From: Nocardia jejuensis NBRC 103114
GTDB lineage: Bacteria > Actinomycetota > Actinomycetes > Mycobacteriales > Mycobacteriaceae
NCBI RefSeq assembly: GCF_001613145.1
Contig: NZ_BDBU01000028.1
Coordinates: 62,001 to 126,000, forward strand
Reading direction: 5' to 3'
Length of the DNA stretch: 64,000 bases
The notes under the pieces were generated by a model. That model worked only from the letters and a program-made list of their open reading frames with translations, was not told the origin of the DNA and did no database searches. Shown piece by piece: positions 16,173-24,832 of this stretch (position 1 is its first letter; every line of letters starts with the position of its first letter). The translations under genes were made by a program, and so were the position numbers.

Positions 16173-17633
16173 ATGGACGCACTCGCAACAATGACCGCCA
16201 CCGCGAACGCCCCGGCAGGGCCCGGACCGCACGGCACCCTCGCGAATCGACCGGCCACCGCCGCGAACCCGCCCGCCTCGATCGCCGATATCACCGCGGC
16301 GCCCATGACCGCGCATCGCGCCGAATGGGAGAACCGTCTCTTCGCCGACCGGGAAATGCTCGCACACATCGCCGACACGGTCGGCGGGCCGTTCCACGTG
16401 CTGTATCCCGCCCGGATCGCCGCGAATATCGGCGCATTCCGGCAGGTGTTCGACAGCCACGGCGTGGACGGCACGATCTACTACGGCAAGAAAGCGAACA
16501 AGGCCGCGTGCGCGGTACGCGCGTGCGCGGACTCCGGAGCGGGTGTGGACGTCGCGAGCATCGGGGAGTTCACCGCCGCGCTCACCGGCGGAATCCGCGG
16601 CGACGACATCGTGGTGACCGGGCCGGCCAAGTCGGAGGATCTGCTGCTGCTGGCCGCGAGCCGGGGCGCGCTCATCGCCGTCGACGCCCTGGACGAACTG
16701 GCGCGCGTGATCGAACTCGATATCGCGGCGCGCATTCTGCTGCGGGTGCTGCCGGAGCGTTCGGGCAGCCGCTTCGGACTGAACCCCGCGGATCTCGCCA
16801 CGGCACTCGACCGCATACCCCGGGATCGAATTCGGCTGGAGGGCTTCAGCTTCCATCTTTCCGGATACGACTACGCACCGCGTGCGGACCTGGCCTCGCA
16901 GCTGATCGGGAACTGCGCCGAGGCGCAACGGAGCGGACATCCGGCCACCACCATCTCTCTCGGCGGGGGTTTCGGCGTCGACTATGTGAGCGCGCAGGAC
17001 TGGGCGCGTTTCGCGGCGAACGTCACCCCGGACTGGTTCCACGGAAACAGCCTGCGGCGGTACGAATTCCCGCGCGAGGCGAACGAGGCCTTCTATCCGT
17101 ATCACTTCGCCGACCCGGGTGCGGCGATGCTGGACCGCATCCTCGGCCATCGCGGTCTGGCCGAGCGAGTGAGGGCAGCGGAGCTGCGGGTGGCCATCGA
17201 ACCGGGACGGGCGCTGCTGGCCGGAGCCGGTAATACCGTCTTCACGGTCCAGGGAGTGAAAACTCTTACCCACCACGGATATCCGTATCTCGTGCTGACC
17301 GCGAACGGGACGAGTCTGAGCCTCTCGGAACAATGGTTCGACAGTGAATATCTGCCCGATCCGGTGCTGTGGCCCGAACGCGCGGGAACGCGCACGCCGA
17401 CGTGTGTCGGCGGAGCCACCTGCCTGGAGAGCGATATGCTCAGCCGTCGTCGAATTCCGCTGCCCCGGGCCGCCGAATACGGGGATCTGCTGATTTATCC
17501 CAATACCGCGGGCTATCAGATGGACAGCAACGAATCGCGCTTCCACGATCTACCGATCCCGCCGAAAGTGGTGTTGCACGATGCCCCCGACGGCGTCGGA
17601 TTCACCTGGGCACTCGATTCGGCCGCGCTGTGA
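16173..17633 (+). CDS. Fold-type III PLP-dependent decarboxylase (SbnH/LysA-like)
   Basis: The protein has about 486 residues from ATG 16173. The PLP lysine is Lys107 in 'YYGKKANK'. Further motifs are 'HLSGYDY', the phosphate-binding 'SLGGGFGVDY', 'AIEPGRALLAGAG', the catalytic 'GGATCLESDML' with Cys and Asp, and the C-terminal 'YPNTAGYQMDSNESRFHDLP'. This is an alanine-racemase-fold amino-acid decarboxylase. The closest functional model is SbnH, which decarboxylates a citryl-diaminopropionate intermediate; LysA- or ornithine-type activity is also possible. Starts at 16056, 16191 and 16305 are alternatives, because the first ~45 residues are low-complexity and no ribosome site is clear. Confidence 0.82.
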   Translation: MDALATMTATANAPAGPGPHGTLANRPATAANPPASIADITAAPMTAHRAEWENRLFADREMLAHIADTVGGPFHVLYPARIAANIGAFRQVFDSHGVDGTIYYGKKANKAACAVRACADSGAGVDVASIGEFTAALTGGIRGDDIVVTGPAKSEDLLLLAASRGALIAVDALDELARVIELDIAARILLRVLPERSGSRFGLNPADLATALDRIPRDRIRLEGFSFHLSGYDYAPRADLASQLIGNCAEAQRSGHPATTISLGGGFGVDYVSAQDWARFAANVTPDWFHGNSLRRYEFPREANEAFYPYHFADPGAAMLDRILGHRGLAERVRAAELRVAIEPGRALLAGAGNTVFTVQGVKTLTHHGYPYLVLTANGTSLSLSEQWFDSEYLPDPVLWPERAGTRTPTCVGGATCLESDMLSRRRIPLPRAAEYGDLLIYPNTAGYQMDSNESRFHDLPIPPKVVLHDAPDGVGFTWALDSAAL

Positions 17634-17712
17634 GCGGTAGGTTTGCTCCAGCGGTCCCGATACCTTTCATTCCCTCTTACGTTCACGTACCGCCAGCTCG
17701 GGAGGAGACATC

Positions 17713-18855
17713 ATGCCGGTCGTCACGACGCGGGTAACCGATCTCATCGGCCAGACGCCGCTACTCGAACTCGCCGCCACGGACACCGGCACCAGGCTTT
17801 TTCTCAAGCTGGAGAACATGAATCCCACCGGCGCGGCGAAAATTCGAATGGCGCGGGCCATGGTGGACGACGCCGAAGCACGCGGACTGCTGCGGCCGGG
17901 CGGGCACATCGTCGAATCGACGTCCGGGAATACCGGGCTGGGTTTGGCGGTAGTCGCGGCCGAACGCGGGTATCGCTTCACAGCGGTGGTCGACAACCAC
18001 GCATGCCGGGACAAATTGCGCGCAATGAAGGCCATGGGAGCAGAACTCGTATTCGTCGCCGACGACGGTGACGACGGGCTGGCGACATCCGCCCGGGAAG
18101 ACCTCGCCGAGCGGTTGGCGCGCGAGGAGTGCGACGCCGCCCGGCGTGCGGGGCTCGAACCCAACACCTACTTCACCGAACAGCACAACAACGACGCGAA
18201 CGCGGTGGGCTATCACCCGCTGGCGGACGAACTGCTCACCGATCTGGGCCGGGTGGATGTGTTGATCTCCGCCGTCGGCACCGGTGGCTCGATGTTCGGC
18301 ACCGCCCGCAGACTGCGCGAACTCGGGCACGAGCCGCTGCTGTTCGGCGTGGAACCGGTGGGCTCGATCGCCTTCGGCGGACCGGCGGGACCGTACTGGC
18401 AGTCGGGCACCGGAACGCCCGAGGGCGCGGATCCGGGCAAGATCGTCGCGGAGGATCTGGAACTGCTCGAGGAGGGGCTCAAGGTCTCCGACATCGACGC
18501 CTTCGCTGCCGCCCGGGTGCTCGCCGCCAAACGGGGCCTGCTGATCGGCGGATCGGCCGGTGGGTCGGTCGTCGCGGCGCTGGAACGGCTGACCGAGTTC
18601 CCGCCGGGATCGGTGGTCGTCACGATCGTGTGCGACGGCGGGGAGAAGTACCTCGACACCGTCTTCGACGACGACTGGATGAGCGACCGGGATCTGCTCG
18701 ACGCCCGCGCCGAGACCACCGTCGCCGAGCTCCTGGACCGGTACGCGCCGACGCACGACGCGGCGACGCGTGATGCCGCGCGGCGGGCCGCGAACACGCA
18801 CGCCATCCTGGTGCCGTCGGCCGTTCCGGATTCGATCGGAGCTGCGGGCAAATGA
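17713..18855 (+). CDS. SbnA-like PLP-dependent synthase (cysteine synthase fold)
   Basis: The 380-residue fold-II PLP enzyme starts at ATG 17713 after a strong GGGAGGAG. Its PLP lysine is Lys43 in 'NPTGAAKIRMA', its phosphate/carboxylate loop is 'ESTSGNTGLG' (68–77), and its glycine-rich PLP phosphate loop is 'SAVGTGGSMFG'. The family includes CysK and SbnA, which joins O-phosphoserine and glutamate to make the precursor of L-2,3-diaminopropionate. The SbnB-like gene upstream and the lack of sulfur genes favour the SbnA role. The C-terminus is about 50 residues longer than standard CysK. Its stop overlaps the MATE start by four bases. Confidence 0.85.
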   Translation: MPVVTTRVTDLIGQTPLLELAATDTGTRLFLKLENMNPTGAAKIRMARAMVDDAEARGLLRPGGHIVESTSGNTGLGLAVVAAERGYRFTAVVDNHACRDKLRAMKAMGAELVFVADDGDDGLATSAREDLAERLAREECDAARRAGLEPNTYFTEQHNNDANAVGYHPLADELLTDLGRVDVLISAVGTGGSMFGTARRLRELGHEPLLFGVEPVGSIAFGGPAGPYWQSGTGTPEGADPGKIVAEDLELLEEGLKVSDIDAFAAARVLAAKRGLLIGGSAGGSVVAALERLTEFPPGSVVVTIVCDGGEKYLDTVFDDDWMSDRDLLDARAETTVAELLDRYAPTHDAATRDAARRAANTHAILVPSAVPDSIGAAGK

Positions 18856-20270
18856 CCTTCGGCCCTCGGCAGTCGAGCTTCGCCCCACGGCAATCGGACG
18901 GGCGGCAGCTGACCTCACTCGCCATGCCCATCGCCATGACACAGCTCGCGCAGGTCGCGGTGTCGACCACGAATATCGCGCTGATGGGCACGCTCGGGGT
19001 GCGGCAGGTCGCGGCCGGCGGGCTGGCGCTGGTGCTGTTCAACCAGATTCGGACCATGTGCGTCGGGCTGATCACCGGAACCGGTAATCAGGTGGCGACC
19101 GTGGTGAGCCGCCGGGACCGGAACACCAGGCTGATCGAGGCCGAGGTCCGGGAGGTGGTGCGATCCAGTTTCGTGATCGCGACCATGGCCGGATTGCTCG
19201 GTGGCGCAGTGCTGATCGGACTGGGCTGGTCACTGCAGTGGCTGGGCCAGGACGCGGCGGTACTGGCCGAGGCTCGGCCCATGATGGTGGCGCTGGCCCC
19301 GGGGCTGGTGCCGTGCCTGTGGTTCCAGGTACTGCGGCAGTACACCGTGGGTATGCAGCGGCCGCAGGCGCTGCTGCTGGTGACGCTCGGGTCGGTGGCG
19401 CTGAACGTCGTTCTCGCACTGGGATTCATGCACGGCTGGGCCGGGCTGCCGGAACTGGGACTCACCGGCATCGGCGTGGCCACCTCGCTGGTCTTCCTGA
19501 TCACCTTCGGGGTGTTCTGGGTGATGGTGCGCCGGGACTCGAAACTCGGTGCGACACTGCCGCTTCGGATGTGGCCGGTCCGGATGTCGACGGTGCGGGA
19601 CGAACTGCGGCTGGGGACGCCGATCGCGCTCACCTACGGCTCCGAGGCCGGCATGTTCTCGGTTCTGGCGCTGGTCATGGGCAGTCTCGGGGCGGCGGCG
19701 CTGGCCGCGCACAATGTCGTCTATCAGATCGTGTACATCGTTTTCCAGGTCGCGATCGGGCTCTCGCACGGGGCGTCGATCCTGGTCAGCAAGGCCGTGG
19801 CGCGGGACGAGTTCACCCATGCGCGATCGGTGGCGTGGCTGGCGCTGCGGTACTCCGCGGTGATCGTCGCGGTGACGGGCATCGCGTATGTGGCAGCGCC
19901 GGATTGGGTACTCCGACCATTCCTGGCCGACAGCGACACCGCGACGGTCGAACTGGCGCACGGACTGCTGCTGATCGCGATCGTGCTGCAACTGTTCGAC
20001 TCGGCCCAGAACATCGGAGTGGGGCTGCTGCGGGGACTCAAGGACACCAAGGCCGGGTTCCGGCTCTCGCTCGTGGGGTACTGGGGTGTGGGGTTGCCCA
20101 CTGCGCTGTTGCTCGCGTTCCCGCTCGGTCTGGGGGCCCCGGGCGTGTGGTGGGGGCTCACCGCCGGACTGGCCACCACCGCTGTTCTGATGCTGCGCCG
20201 CTACTTCACCCTGTTGCACACGCGTGAGCAGCAACATCCCCGCGTGCTGGCCGGTAGCCTCGGCCACTGA
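18852..20270 (+). CDS. MATE family efflux transporter
   Basis: The 472-residue membrane protein has about 12 hydrophobic helices in two MATE repeats. The N-terminal repeat opens 'LTSLAMPIAMTQLAQVAVSTTNIALMGTLG'. The second contains 'LGTPIALTYGSEAGMFSVLALVMGSLG' and 'LAAHNVVYQIVYIVFQVAIGLSHGASILV'. MATE carriers export cationic compounds or natural products with Na+ or H+. The four-base overlap with the SbnA-like gene makes it the likely exporter of the cluster's product. ATG 18852 gives about 25 polar residues before the first helix. Confidence 0.88.
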   Translation: MTFGPRQSSFAPRQSDGRQLTSLAMPIAMTQLAQVAVSTTNIALMGTLGVRQVAAGGLALVLFNQIRTMCVGLITGTGNQVATVVSRRDRNTRLIEAEVREVVRSSFVIATMAGLLGGAVLIGLGWSLQWLGQDAAVLAEARPMMVALAPGLVPCLWFQVLRQYTVGMQRPQALLLVTLGSVALNVVLALGFMHGWAGLPELGLTGIGVATSLVFLITFGVFWVMVRRDSKLGATLPLRMWPVRMSTVRDELRLGTPIALTYGSEAGMFSVLALVMGSLGAAALAAHNVVYQIVYIVFQVAIGLSHGASILVSKAVARDEFTHARSVAWLALRYSAVIVAVTGIAYVAAPDWVLRPFLADSDTATVELAHGLLLIAIVLQLFDSAQNIGVGLLRGLKDTKAGFRLSLVGYWGVGLPTALLLAFPLGLGAPGVWWGLTAGLATTAVLMLRRYFTLLHTREQQHPRVLAGSLGH

Positions 20271-20403
20271 GCCGACACGTAAATCTCACCTTCCCGAAAG
20301 CATGTCGTCATTGGAGCTGGGCACGCTGGTAGAAACGGGCTTCGCTATCCTTGCCACGAAATCGGCAAAATAGGGCGAACCACCAATGCCGGGGAGGATG
20401 TCC

Positions 20404-21360
20404 GTGCACATCTCACGAGTCGCCGAGCACCCACGAGCAGATCACGTGCTGTTCCACTTCAGCGACACTCACCTCATCGCCGACGATGCCGACCTGTACG
20501 GCGCGGTCGACGCGGCCGCCCGGCTGAACATGCTGCTGGGGCAGGCCGAGGCCAGCCGCATCAGCCCGACCGCCATCGTGTTCACCGGCGACCTCACCGA
20601 TCAGGGTGAGCCCGGCGCGTACCGCAAGCTGCGTGACATGGTGGAGCCATGGGCGGCCCGCATCGGCGCACCGCTGGTCTGGGTGGCGGGCAATCACGAC
20701 GATCGCGCGGTGCTGCGCGAAACGCTGCTCGGCGAAACCGGTTCGGCCGCACCGTTCGACCGTGTGCACACCTTCGACGGGCTGCGGATCATCGTCCTGG
20801 ACACCACCGTGCCCGGCCATCACTGGGGCGAGATCACCGACGACCAATTGGATTGGCTGCGCGCGGTTCTCGCCGAACCCGCACCCTTCGGCACCATTCT
20901 GGCCATGCATCATCCGCCGGTGCCGTGCGTGCAGGATCTGGCGGTGACGGTGGAGCTGCGCGATCAGCGGCGTCTCGCCGACGTGCTGGACGGCACCGAC
21001 GTGCGCGCCATTCTGGCTGGGCACCTGCACTTCTCGACGAGCGCCACCTTCGCCGGGATTCCGGTGTCGGTCGCCTCGGCCACCTGCTACAGCCAGGACA
21101 TGGCGGTGCGCGAGGGCGGCCAGCGCGGGCGGGACGGGGCACAGGCGTTCAACTACGTGCACGTGTTCCCGGACACCATCACGCATTCGGTGGTGCCGAT
21201 CGGGTCGGGGGCCGCGGTCGGCGAACCCGCGACGCCCGAGCAGGCGGCCGAACGGCTGGCCGAGGCGGGGATCGTCATTCCGCCCGCGGCCGGGATTCCG
21301 CATGTGCTGCGGCGGCGGACGCCTACCGCGGCGGAGGCGGACGGGGACGGGTCGCTCTGA
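20404..21360 (+). CDS. cpdA: Metallophosphoesterase, Rv0805-type 3',5'-cyclic nucleotide phosphodiesterase
   Basis: The 318-residue calcineurin-like enzyme has all metal motifs in order: 'FSDTHLI' (DxH), 'FTGDLTDQG' (GD), 'GNHDD', 'AMHHPPV' and 'AGHLHFS'. The sequence follows M. tuberculosis Rv0805 closely as I recall it, starting 'MHISRVAEHPRAD'. This supports the GTG start at 20404, with GGGGAGG six bases upstream, over ATG 20386. Rv0805 hydrolyses cyclic nucleotides, preferring 2',3'-cAMP, and affects the cell envelope. As in M. tuberculosis, a Stealth gene (cpsY) lies convergent beside it. Confidence 0.92.
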   Translation: MHISRVAEHPRADHVLFHFSDTHLIADDADLYGAVDAAARLNMLLGQAEASRISPTAIVFTGDLTDQGEPGAYRKLRDMVEPWAARIGAPLVWVAGNHDDRAVLRETLLGETGSAAPFDRVHTFDGLRIIVLDTTVPGHHWGEITDDQLDWLRAVLAEPAPFGTILAMHHPPVPCVQDLAVTVELRDQRRLADVLDGTDVRAILAGHLHFSTSATFAGIPVSVASATCYSQDMAVREGGQRGRDGAQAFNYVHVFPDTITHSVVPIGSGAAVGEPATPEQAAERLAEAGIVIPPAAGIPHVLRRRTPTAAEADGDGSL

Positions 21361-21459
21361 ATCGGCCGAACGGCGGCGAATCCACGCCGCCGCTCGGGGT
21401 CTACGGGCTCGCGGCCGCTCGGGGTCGATTCACCGAATTCGGTTCAGGCCGAATCCGGT

Positions 21460-22938
21460 TCAGGCCGCGCCGGATTCGAAGGCCGCGATGGAGCCCGCGA
21501 TGCTGTCCGGCTGTTCCCAGGGACCGGGCTCGGGGAAGTAGGTCTCCAGGAACTCCGAGACCGCGCGCACCCGTTCGATCTCCGGGACCTCCGGGAAACT
21601 GCCGTCGTTGAGGCAGAAGAAATCGACATTGCGCCGTCTGGCCACGCCCTCGAGCAGAGCCAGGCCGGTGTACATGGTGGTGTCCACGTAGCGGACCTTG
21701 GCGGACTCCTGCGGCACCGCGCGGCCGGTGAGCAAGGCGTAGTAGTGGTACAGCGAATTGGTCACCGAGATATCGGTGGCGGCGCGGAAACGGCTCGCTC
21801 GGGTGCGGGCGAAGTCCTCCGGGAAGGCCGCCTCCATTTCCCGAAGCACGCTGCGCCGCAGCGGAACCGGGGTGTGCTCGAGATGCCGGGTGATGATGTG
21901 CCCGAACCGCTGGGTCAGCAATTGCCGGTTCACCCGCGCGGCGTTCTCGAAACCGCTGCGGCGTTCGTCGTTGACGCCCGGCCCGATTCGGGTGCCCGCC
22001 TCGATGTAGCGGCTGATACCGGCCGGGGTGAAGAACATGGACGGGCGCACCGGGCGCGCGAAGAACATGTCGTCGTTGGAGTACAGGAAGTGCTCGGACA
22101 AACCCTCGATGTGCTGCAGCTGGCATTCCACCGCATGGGAATTGAACACCGGCAGCCCGCTGGCGTCGGGGAAATGATCGATCGCGCGCACGACCGTCAC
22201 CTGCGGATCCTCGGCGAGCCAGTCCGGCACCTTGGAATCGGTGGCGATGAAGATGCGGCGGATCCAGGGCGCGTTCTTGTGCACCGAGCGCAGGGCATAG
22301 CGCAGCTCGTCGATCTGGCGGATGCGGGCATCGGCCTCGTCACCCTCGCCGACCACCACCTGCGCCATCATTCCCGCACGGCGAGCACGGAATTCGGGAT
22401 CGGTGCCGTCCACCCAGGAGAACACGATGTCGATGTCGAAGCCGACATCGGTGGAGTGCGGGGTGAACATGCCGGCCAGCGTGGACCAGCTCGCGTCGTA
22501 GAGCAGCACCGTGCTCGGATCGACGTCGGCGAGGTCGAATACATTGCGGGTCAGCGCGTTCGGGCGCGGGCACTCGACGGTGTCGCCGTGGTACTCCCAC
22601 AGTTCGATGTCGACGTGATGCGCGGAATCGAGGTCCCGGCCGAGCCGGAACACATTGTGCTGCTTCTCGTTGCACGAGAAACCCGACACCATGGCCGCGC
22701 CCAGCACCCGCCGCACCGCGGCGCGGTAGGTATTGTCCACCGCCAGCACCAGGCGATGCGCCGAATCGCGCACCAGCAGGTACGGCACCTCCAACTGGGT
22801 CAACTCCGCGCGCAGATAGCGCAGGTCGTCGATCACCGCCGCGGACACCACCAGATTCGCGGCCACCGAGCCGCTGACGATCTCCACCGTCTCGTTCGTG
22901 CTCACCGTCGGCTGCTGCCCCGGGCCCATCTCCACCAT
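21460..22938 (-). CDS. Stealth family capsular-polysaccharide-type phosphotransferase (CpsY-like)
   Basis: The 492-residue protein has the four Stealth regions: CR1 'DIDIVFSWVDGTDPEF', CR2 'IRQIDELRYALRSVHKNAPWIRRIFIATD', CR3 'SEHFLYSNDDMFFARP' and CR4 'TDISVTNSLYHYYALLTGRAVPQ'. Stealth enzymes transfer sugar-1-phosphate units to glycans. This is the counterpart of CpsY (Rv0806c), which is adjacent to Rv0805 in M. tuberculosis. I chose the ATG at 22938, preceded by AGGACGGAGA; ATGs at 22974 and 23046 would lengthen it, up to 528 residues. The long form would directly follow a small reading frame (23047–23133). Confidence 0.9.
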   Translation of the reverse strand: MVEMGPGQQPTVSTNETVEIVSGSVAANLVVSAAVIDDLRYLRAELTQLEVPYLLVRDSAHRLVLAVDNTYRAAVRRVLGAAMVSGFSCNEKQHNVFRLGRDLDSAHHVDIELWEYHGDTVECPRPNALTRNVFDLADVDPSTVLLYDASWSTLAGMFTPHSTDVGFDIDIVFSWVDGTDPEFRARRAGMMAQVVVGEGDEADARIRQIDELRYALRSVHKNAPWIRRIFIATDSKVPDWLAEDPQVTVVRAIDHFPDASGLPVFNSHAVECQLQHIEGLSEHFLYSNDDMFFARPVRPSMFFTPAGISRYIEAGTRIGPGVNDERRSGFENAARVNRQLLTQRFGHIITRHLEHTPVPLRRSVLREMEAAFPEDFARTRASRFRAATDISVTNSLYHYYALLTGRAVPQESAKVRYVDTTMYTGLALLEGVARRRNVDFFCLNDGSFPEVPEIERVRAVSEFLETYFPEPGPWEQPDSIAGSIAAFESGAA

Positions 22939-23046
22939 CACCGTCTCCGTCCTCGTCGCACTCTTCGCCCACATGTCCGCACCCCATGCACGGCGCGCCC
23001 AACCCGGAATGACTCCGGCAGGGCGCGCGAAACACGGTGAGCGCAT

Positions 23047-23133
23047 TCAGAAGAACGGTGCGCAGCAGAGAGTTCGTGAGAACTGGTCCACTGTGGCCGT
23101 AGTCGGCGGTCGTCGGTACGGCCGGAAATTCAT
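23047..23133 (-). CDS. Possible 28-codon leader peptide upstream of the Stealth gene
   Basis: The ATG at 23133 has AGGTGAG at good spacing. The frame reads MNFRPYRRPPTTATVDQF and ends '...TLCCAPFF' with TGA at 23047–23049. The next base triplet is ATG 23046, in frame with the Stealth gene. The tight TGAATG junction, Cys-Cys and strong ribosome site suggest a translated upstream frame, but it could be chance. Confidence 0.3.
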   Translation of the reverse strand: MNFRPYRRPPTTATVDQFSRTLCCAPFF

Positions 23134-23485
23134 TCGCACTCACCTCACTCGTTCCGGCGGCGCTGAGCCGCGTTCGATGCGAAAACTGTTCGCGTTCGTC
23201 GACGCCAGGAGGCGGACGATCTTCACCGGACGGTCATCGGCCGGCTACTCGCTTGGCCCCGAATAGATGAGGGACTGTAACGAATGATGCAACCGCCGAG
23301 GCTTCTCGTCAATCCATTCCCGCGCAGGTCCACAGGTGTTTTCACAGCTGTAACCGACATTCGGGACAGGACTCCGGATCCTGGCGAGGCCGTCGGAGGC
23401 CAGCGCGTCACCGCCACAACGGCATACACTTCATGGCAACACAGTCCAGCCCGCTGTGTTGGTACCGGATCATGAGGTGACGCAG
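23134..23485. other. Intergenic region, no gene seen
   Basis: About 350 bases between the divergent Stealth gene with its possible leader and the FMN-binding protein. Short open frames occur on both strands but none has convincing codon use together with a ribosome site. Presumably it carries the divergent promoters. I see no strong palindrome or terminator. Confidence 0.5.
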
Positions 23486-23974
23486 ATGGTAGCGCAATCG
23501 CGGGAACGTCAGGAGCCCTTAACGGAGCATACGCCCGATCACCCAGAGTTGGACGCCCTACCCGAGTGGCCACTGGACACCATCGGTGTGCTGGTGACCG
23601 CGGATCCGGCGCCACACGCCATTCCGGTCTCGTGGCCGGTGCGCGCCGGGGATCGGCGAATCCTGCTCAGCCTGAAGTCCGATCGCGGCTCACTCGCTCG
23701 GCTACGGGATCGGCCGGAGGTCGCGCTGCTGATTCTCAGCGGTGGCAATGTGGCGCTGTGCGCGCGTGGCGCAGCACACGTCATCGCCGATCCGATGCCG
23801 GGAGCCGAGGACTACGTCGCGGTCGCCATCGACGTCACGGTGATCGACGATCACCGGCAGTCGGCGTTCGCGGTACTGACCGGCATCCAGCGGACAGTGA
23901 TCGATCCCACGGAGTTGCGCTACCTCGAAAAGCGGGTCACGACCCTGAAAGCCATGGCCACGGAACGCAACTGA
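23486..23974 (+). CDS. Pyridoxamine 5'-phosphate oxidase-like FMN/F420-binding protein
   Basis: The 162-residue protein starts at ATG 23486 with GAGGTGA upstream. The split-barrel pattern is visible: 'GVLVTADPAPHAIPVSWPVRAGDRRILLSLKSDRGSLARLRDRPEVALLILSGGNVALCARGAAHVI'. Such proteins bind FMN, F420 or haem; the partner cannot be told from sequence. The C-terminus has 'ELRYLEKRVTTLKAMA'. It is a single gene ahead of terD. Confidence 0.75.
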   Translation: MVAQSRERQEPLTEHTPDHPELDALPEWPLDTIGVLVTADPAPHAIPVSWPVRAGDRRILLSLKSDRGSLARLRDRPEVALLILSGGNVALCARGAAHVIADPMPGAEDYVAVAIDVTVIDDHRQSAFAVLTGIQRTVIDPTELRYLEKRVTTLKAMATERN

Positions 23975-24111
23975 GCATCTCCCCCCGCTTGAAATCGGAC
24001 ATTTCAGGCGTTCCGTGCTGGTAGCGGCGAAATGAATGCGCACAGCGGGTCTTCATTTCCACCATAATCGGCAGGGGATGCGGTGCGAATGGCACCGCGG
24101 GGAAGGAGATC

Positions 24112-24687
24112 ATGTCAGTCAGCTTGGCCAAGGGCGGAAATGTTTCGCTGTCCAAACAGGCCCCGAACTTGACCAAGGTCGCGGTCTGCCTCGGTTGGGA
24201 CGTGCGCACCACCACCGGTGCGGACTACGACCTGGACGCGAGTGCTCTGGTCTGCGGGCCGAACCAGCGAGTGCTGTCCGACGCGCACTTCGTGTTCTAC
24301 AACAACCTGCGCTCCCCGGAGGGCACCGTCGAGCACACCGGTGACAACCTCACCGGTGCCGGCGACGGTGACGACGAGGTGATCAACGTCGACCTGGCGG
24401 CCACGCCCCCGACGATCACCAACGTCTTCTTCCCGGTGTCGATCCACGACGCGGACAACCGCCAACAGTCCTTCGGCCAGGTCCGCAACGCGTACATCCG
24501 CGTGGTGGACGCCTCGAACGGCTCCGAACTGGCCCGCTTCGACCTCACCGAGGACGCCTCCACCGAGACCGCCATGGTCTTCGGCGAGCTCTACCGCCAC
24601 GGCAACGAATGGAAGTTCCGCGCCATCGGCCAGGGCTACGCCTCCGGCCTCGGCGGCATCGCCCGCGACTACGGCGTCAACGTCTGA
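24112..24687 (+). CDS. terD: TerD family protein
   Basis: The 191-residue protein begins 'MSVSLAKGGNVSLSK' and has the TerD Ca2+-binding block 'DYDLDASALVCG'. A second acidic site 'GDGDDEVINVDL' and 'ASTETAMVFGELYRHGNEWKFRAIGQGYASGLGGIARDYGVNV' complete the domain. GGAAGGAG precedes the ATG. TerD-type proteins bind calcium and are linked to tellurite and phage or stress responses. No other ter genes are nearby, so it is probably a stand-alone stress protein. Confidence 0.93.
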   Translation: MSVSLAKGGNVSLSKQAPNLTKVAVCLGWDVRTTTGADYDLDASALVCGPNQRVLSDAHFVFYNNLRSPEGTVEHTGDNLTGAGDGDDEVINVDLAATPPTITNVFFPVSIHDADNRQQSFGQVRNAYIRVVDASNGSELARFDLTEDASTETAMVFGELYRHGNEWKFRAIGQGYASGLGGIARDYGVNV

Positions 24688-24711
24688 CAGGCACCGCCTG
24701 ACCGCCACGTG

Positions 24712-24762
24712 CGAAAGCGCCGCTCGGCCCCGGACCAGCTCCGGCCGAGCGGCGCTCTTTCG
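24712..24762 (+). terminator. Rho-independent terminator after terD
   Basis: A perfect 14-base inverted repeat (AGCGCCGCTCGGCC with GGCCGAGCGGCGCT) surrounds a 13-base loop. It is extended by GAAAG/CTTTC and followed by TTTCG. It lies 25 bases after the terD stop. Confidence 0.85.
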
Positions 24763-24832
24763 TTCCCGGGGCAGCGAACAGTTCCCAGGCCGTAAACCGT
24801 TGCCGGGCCGCGGGTTCGAGCCGGTTGAGCGG

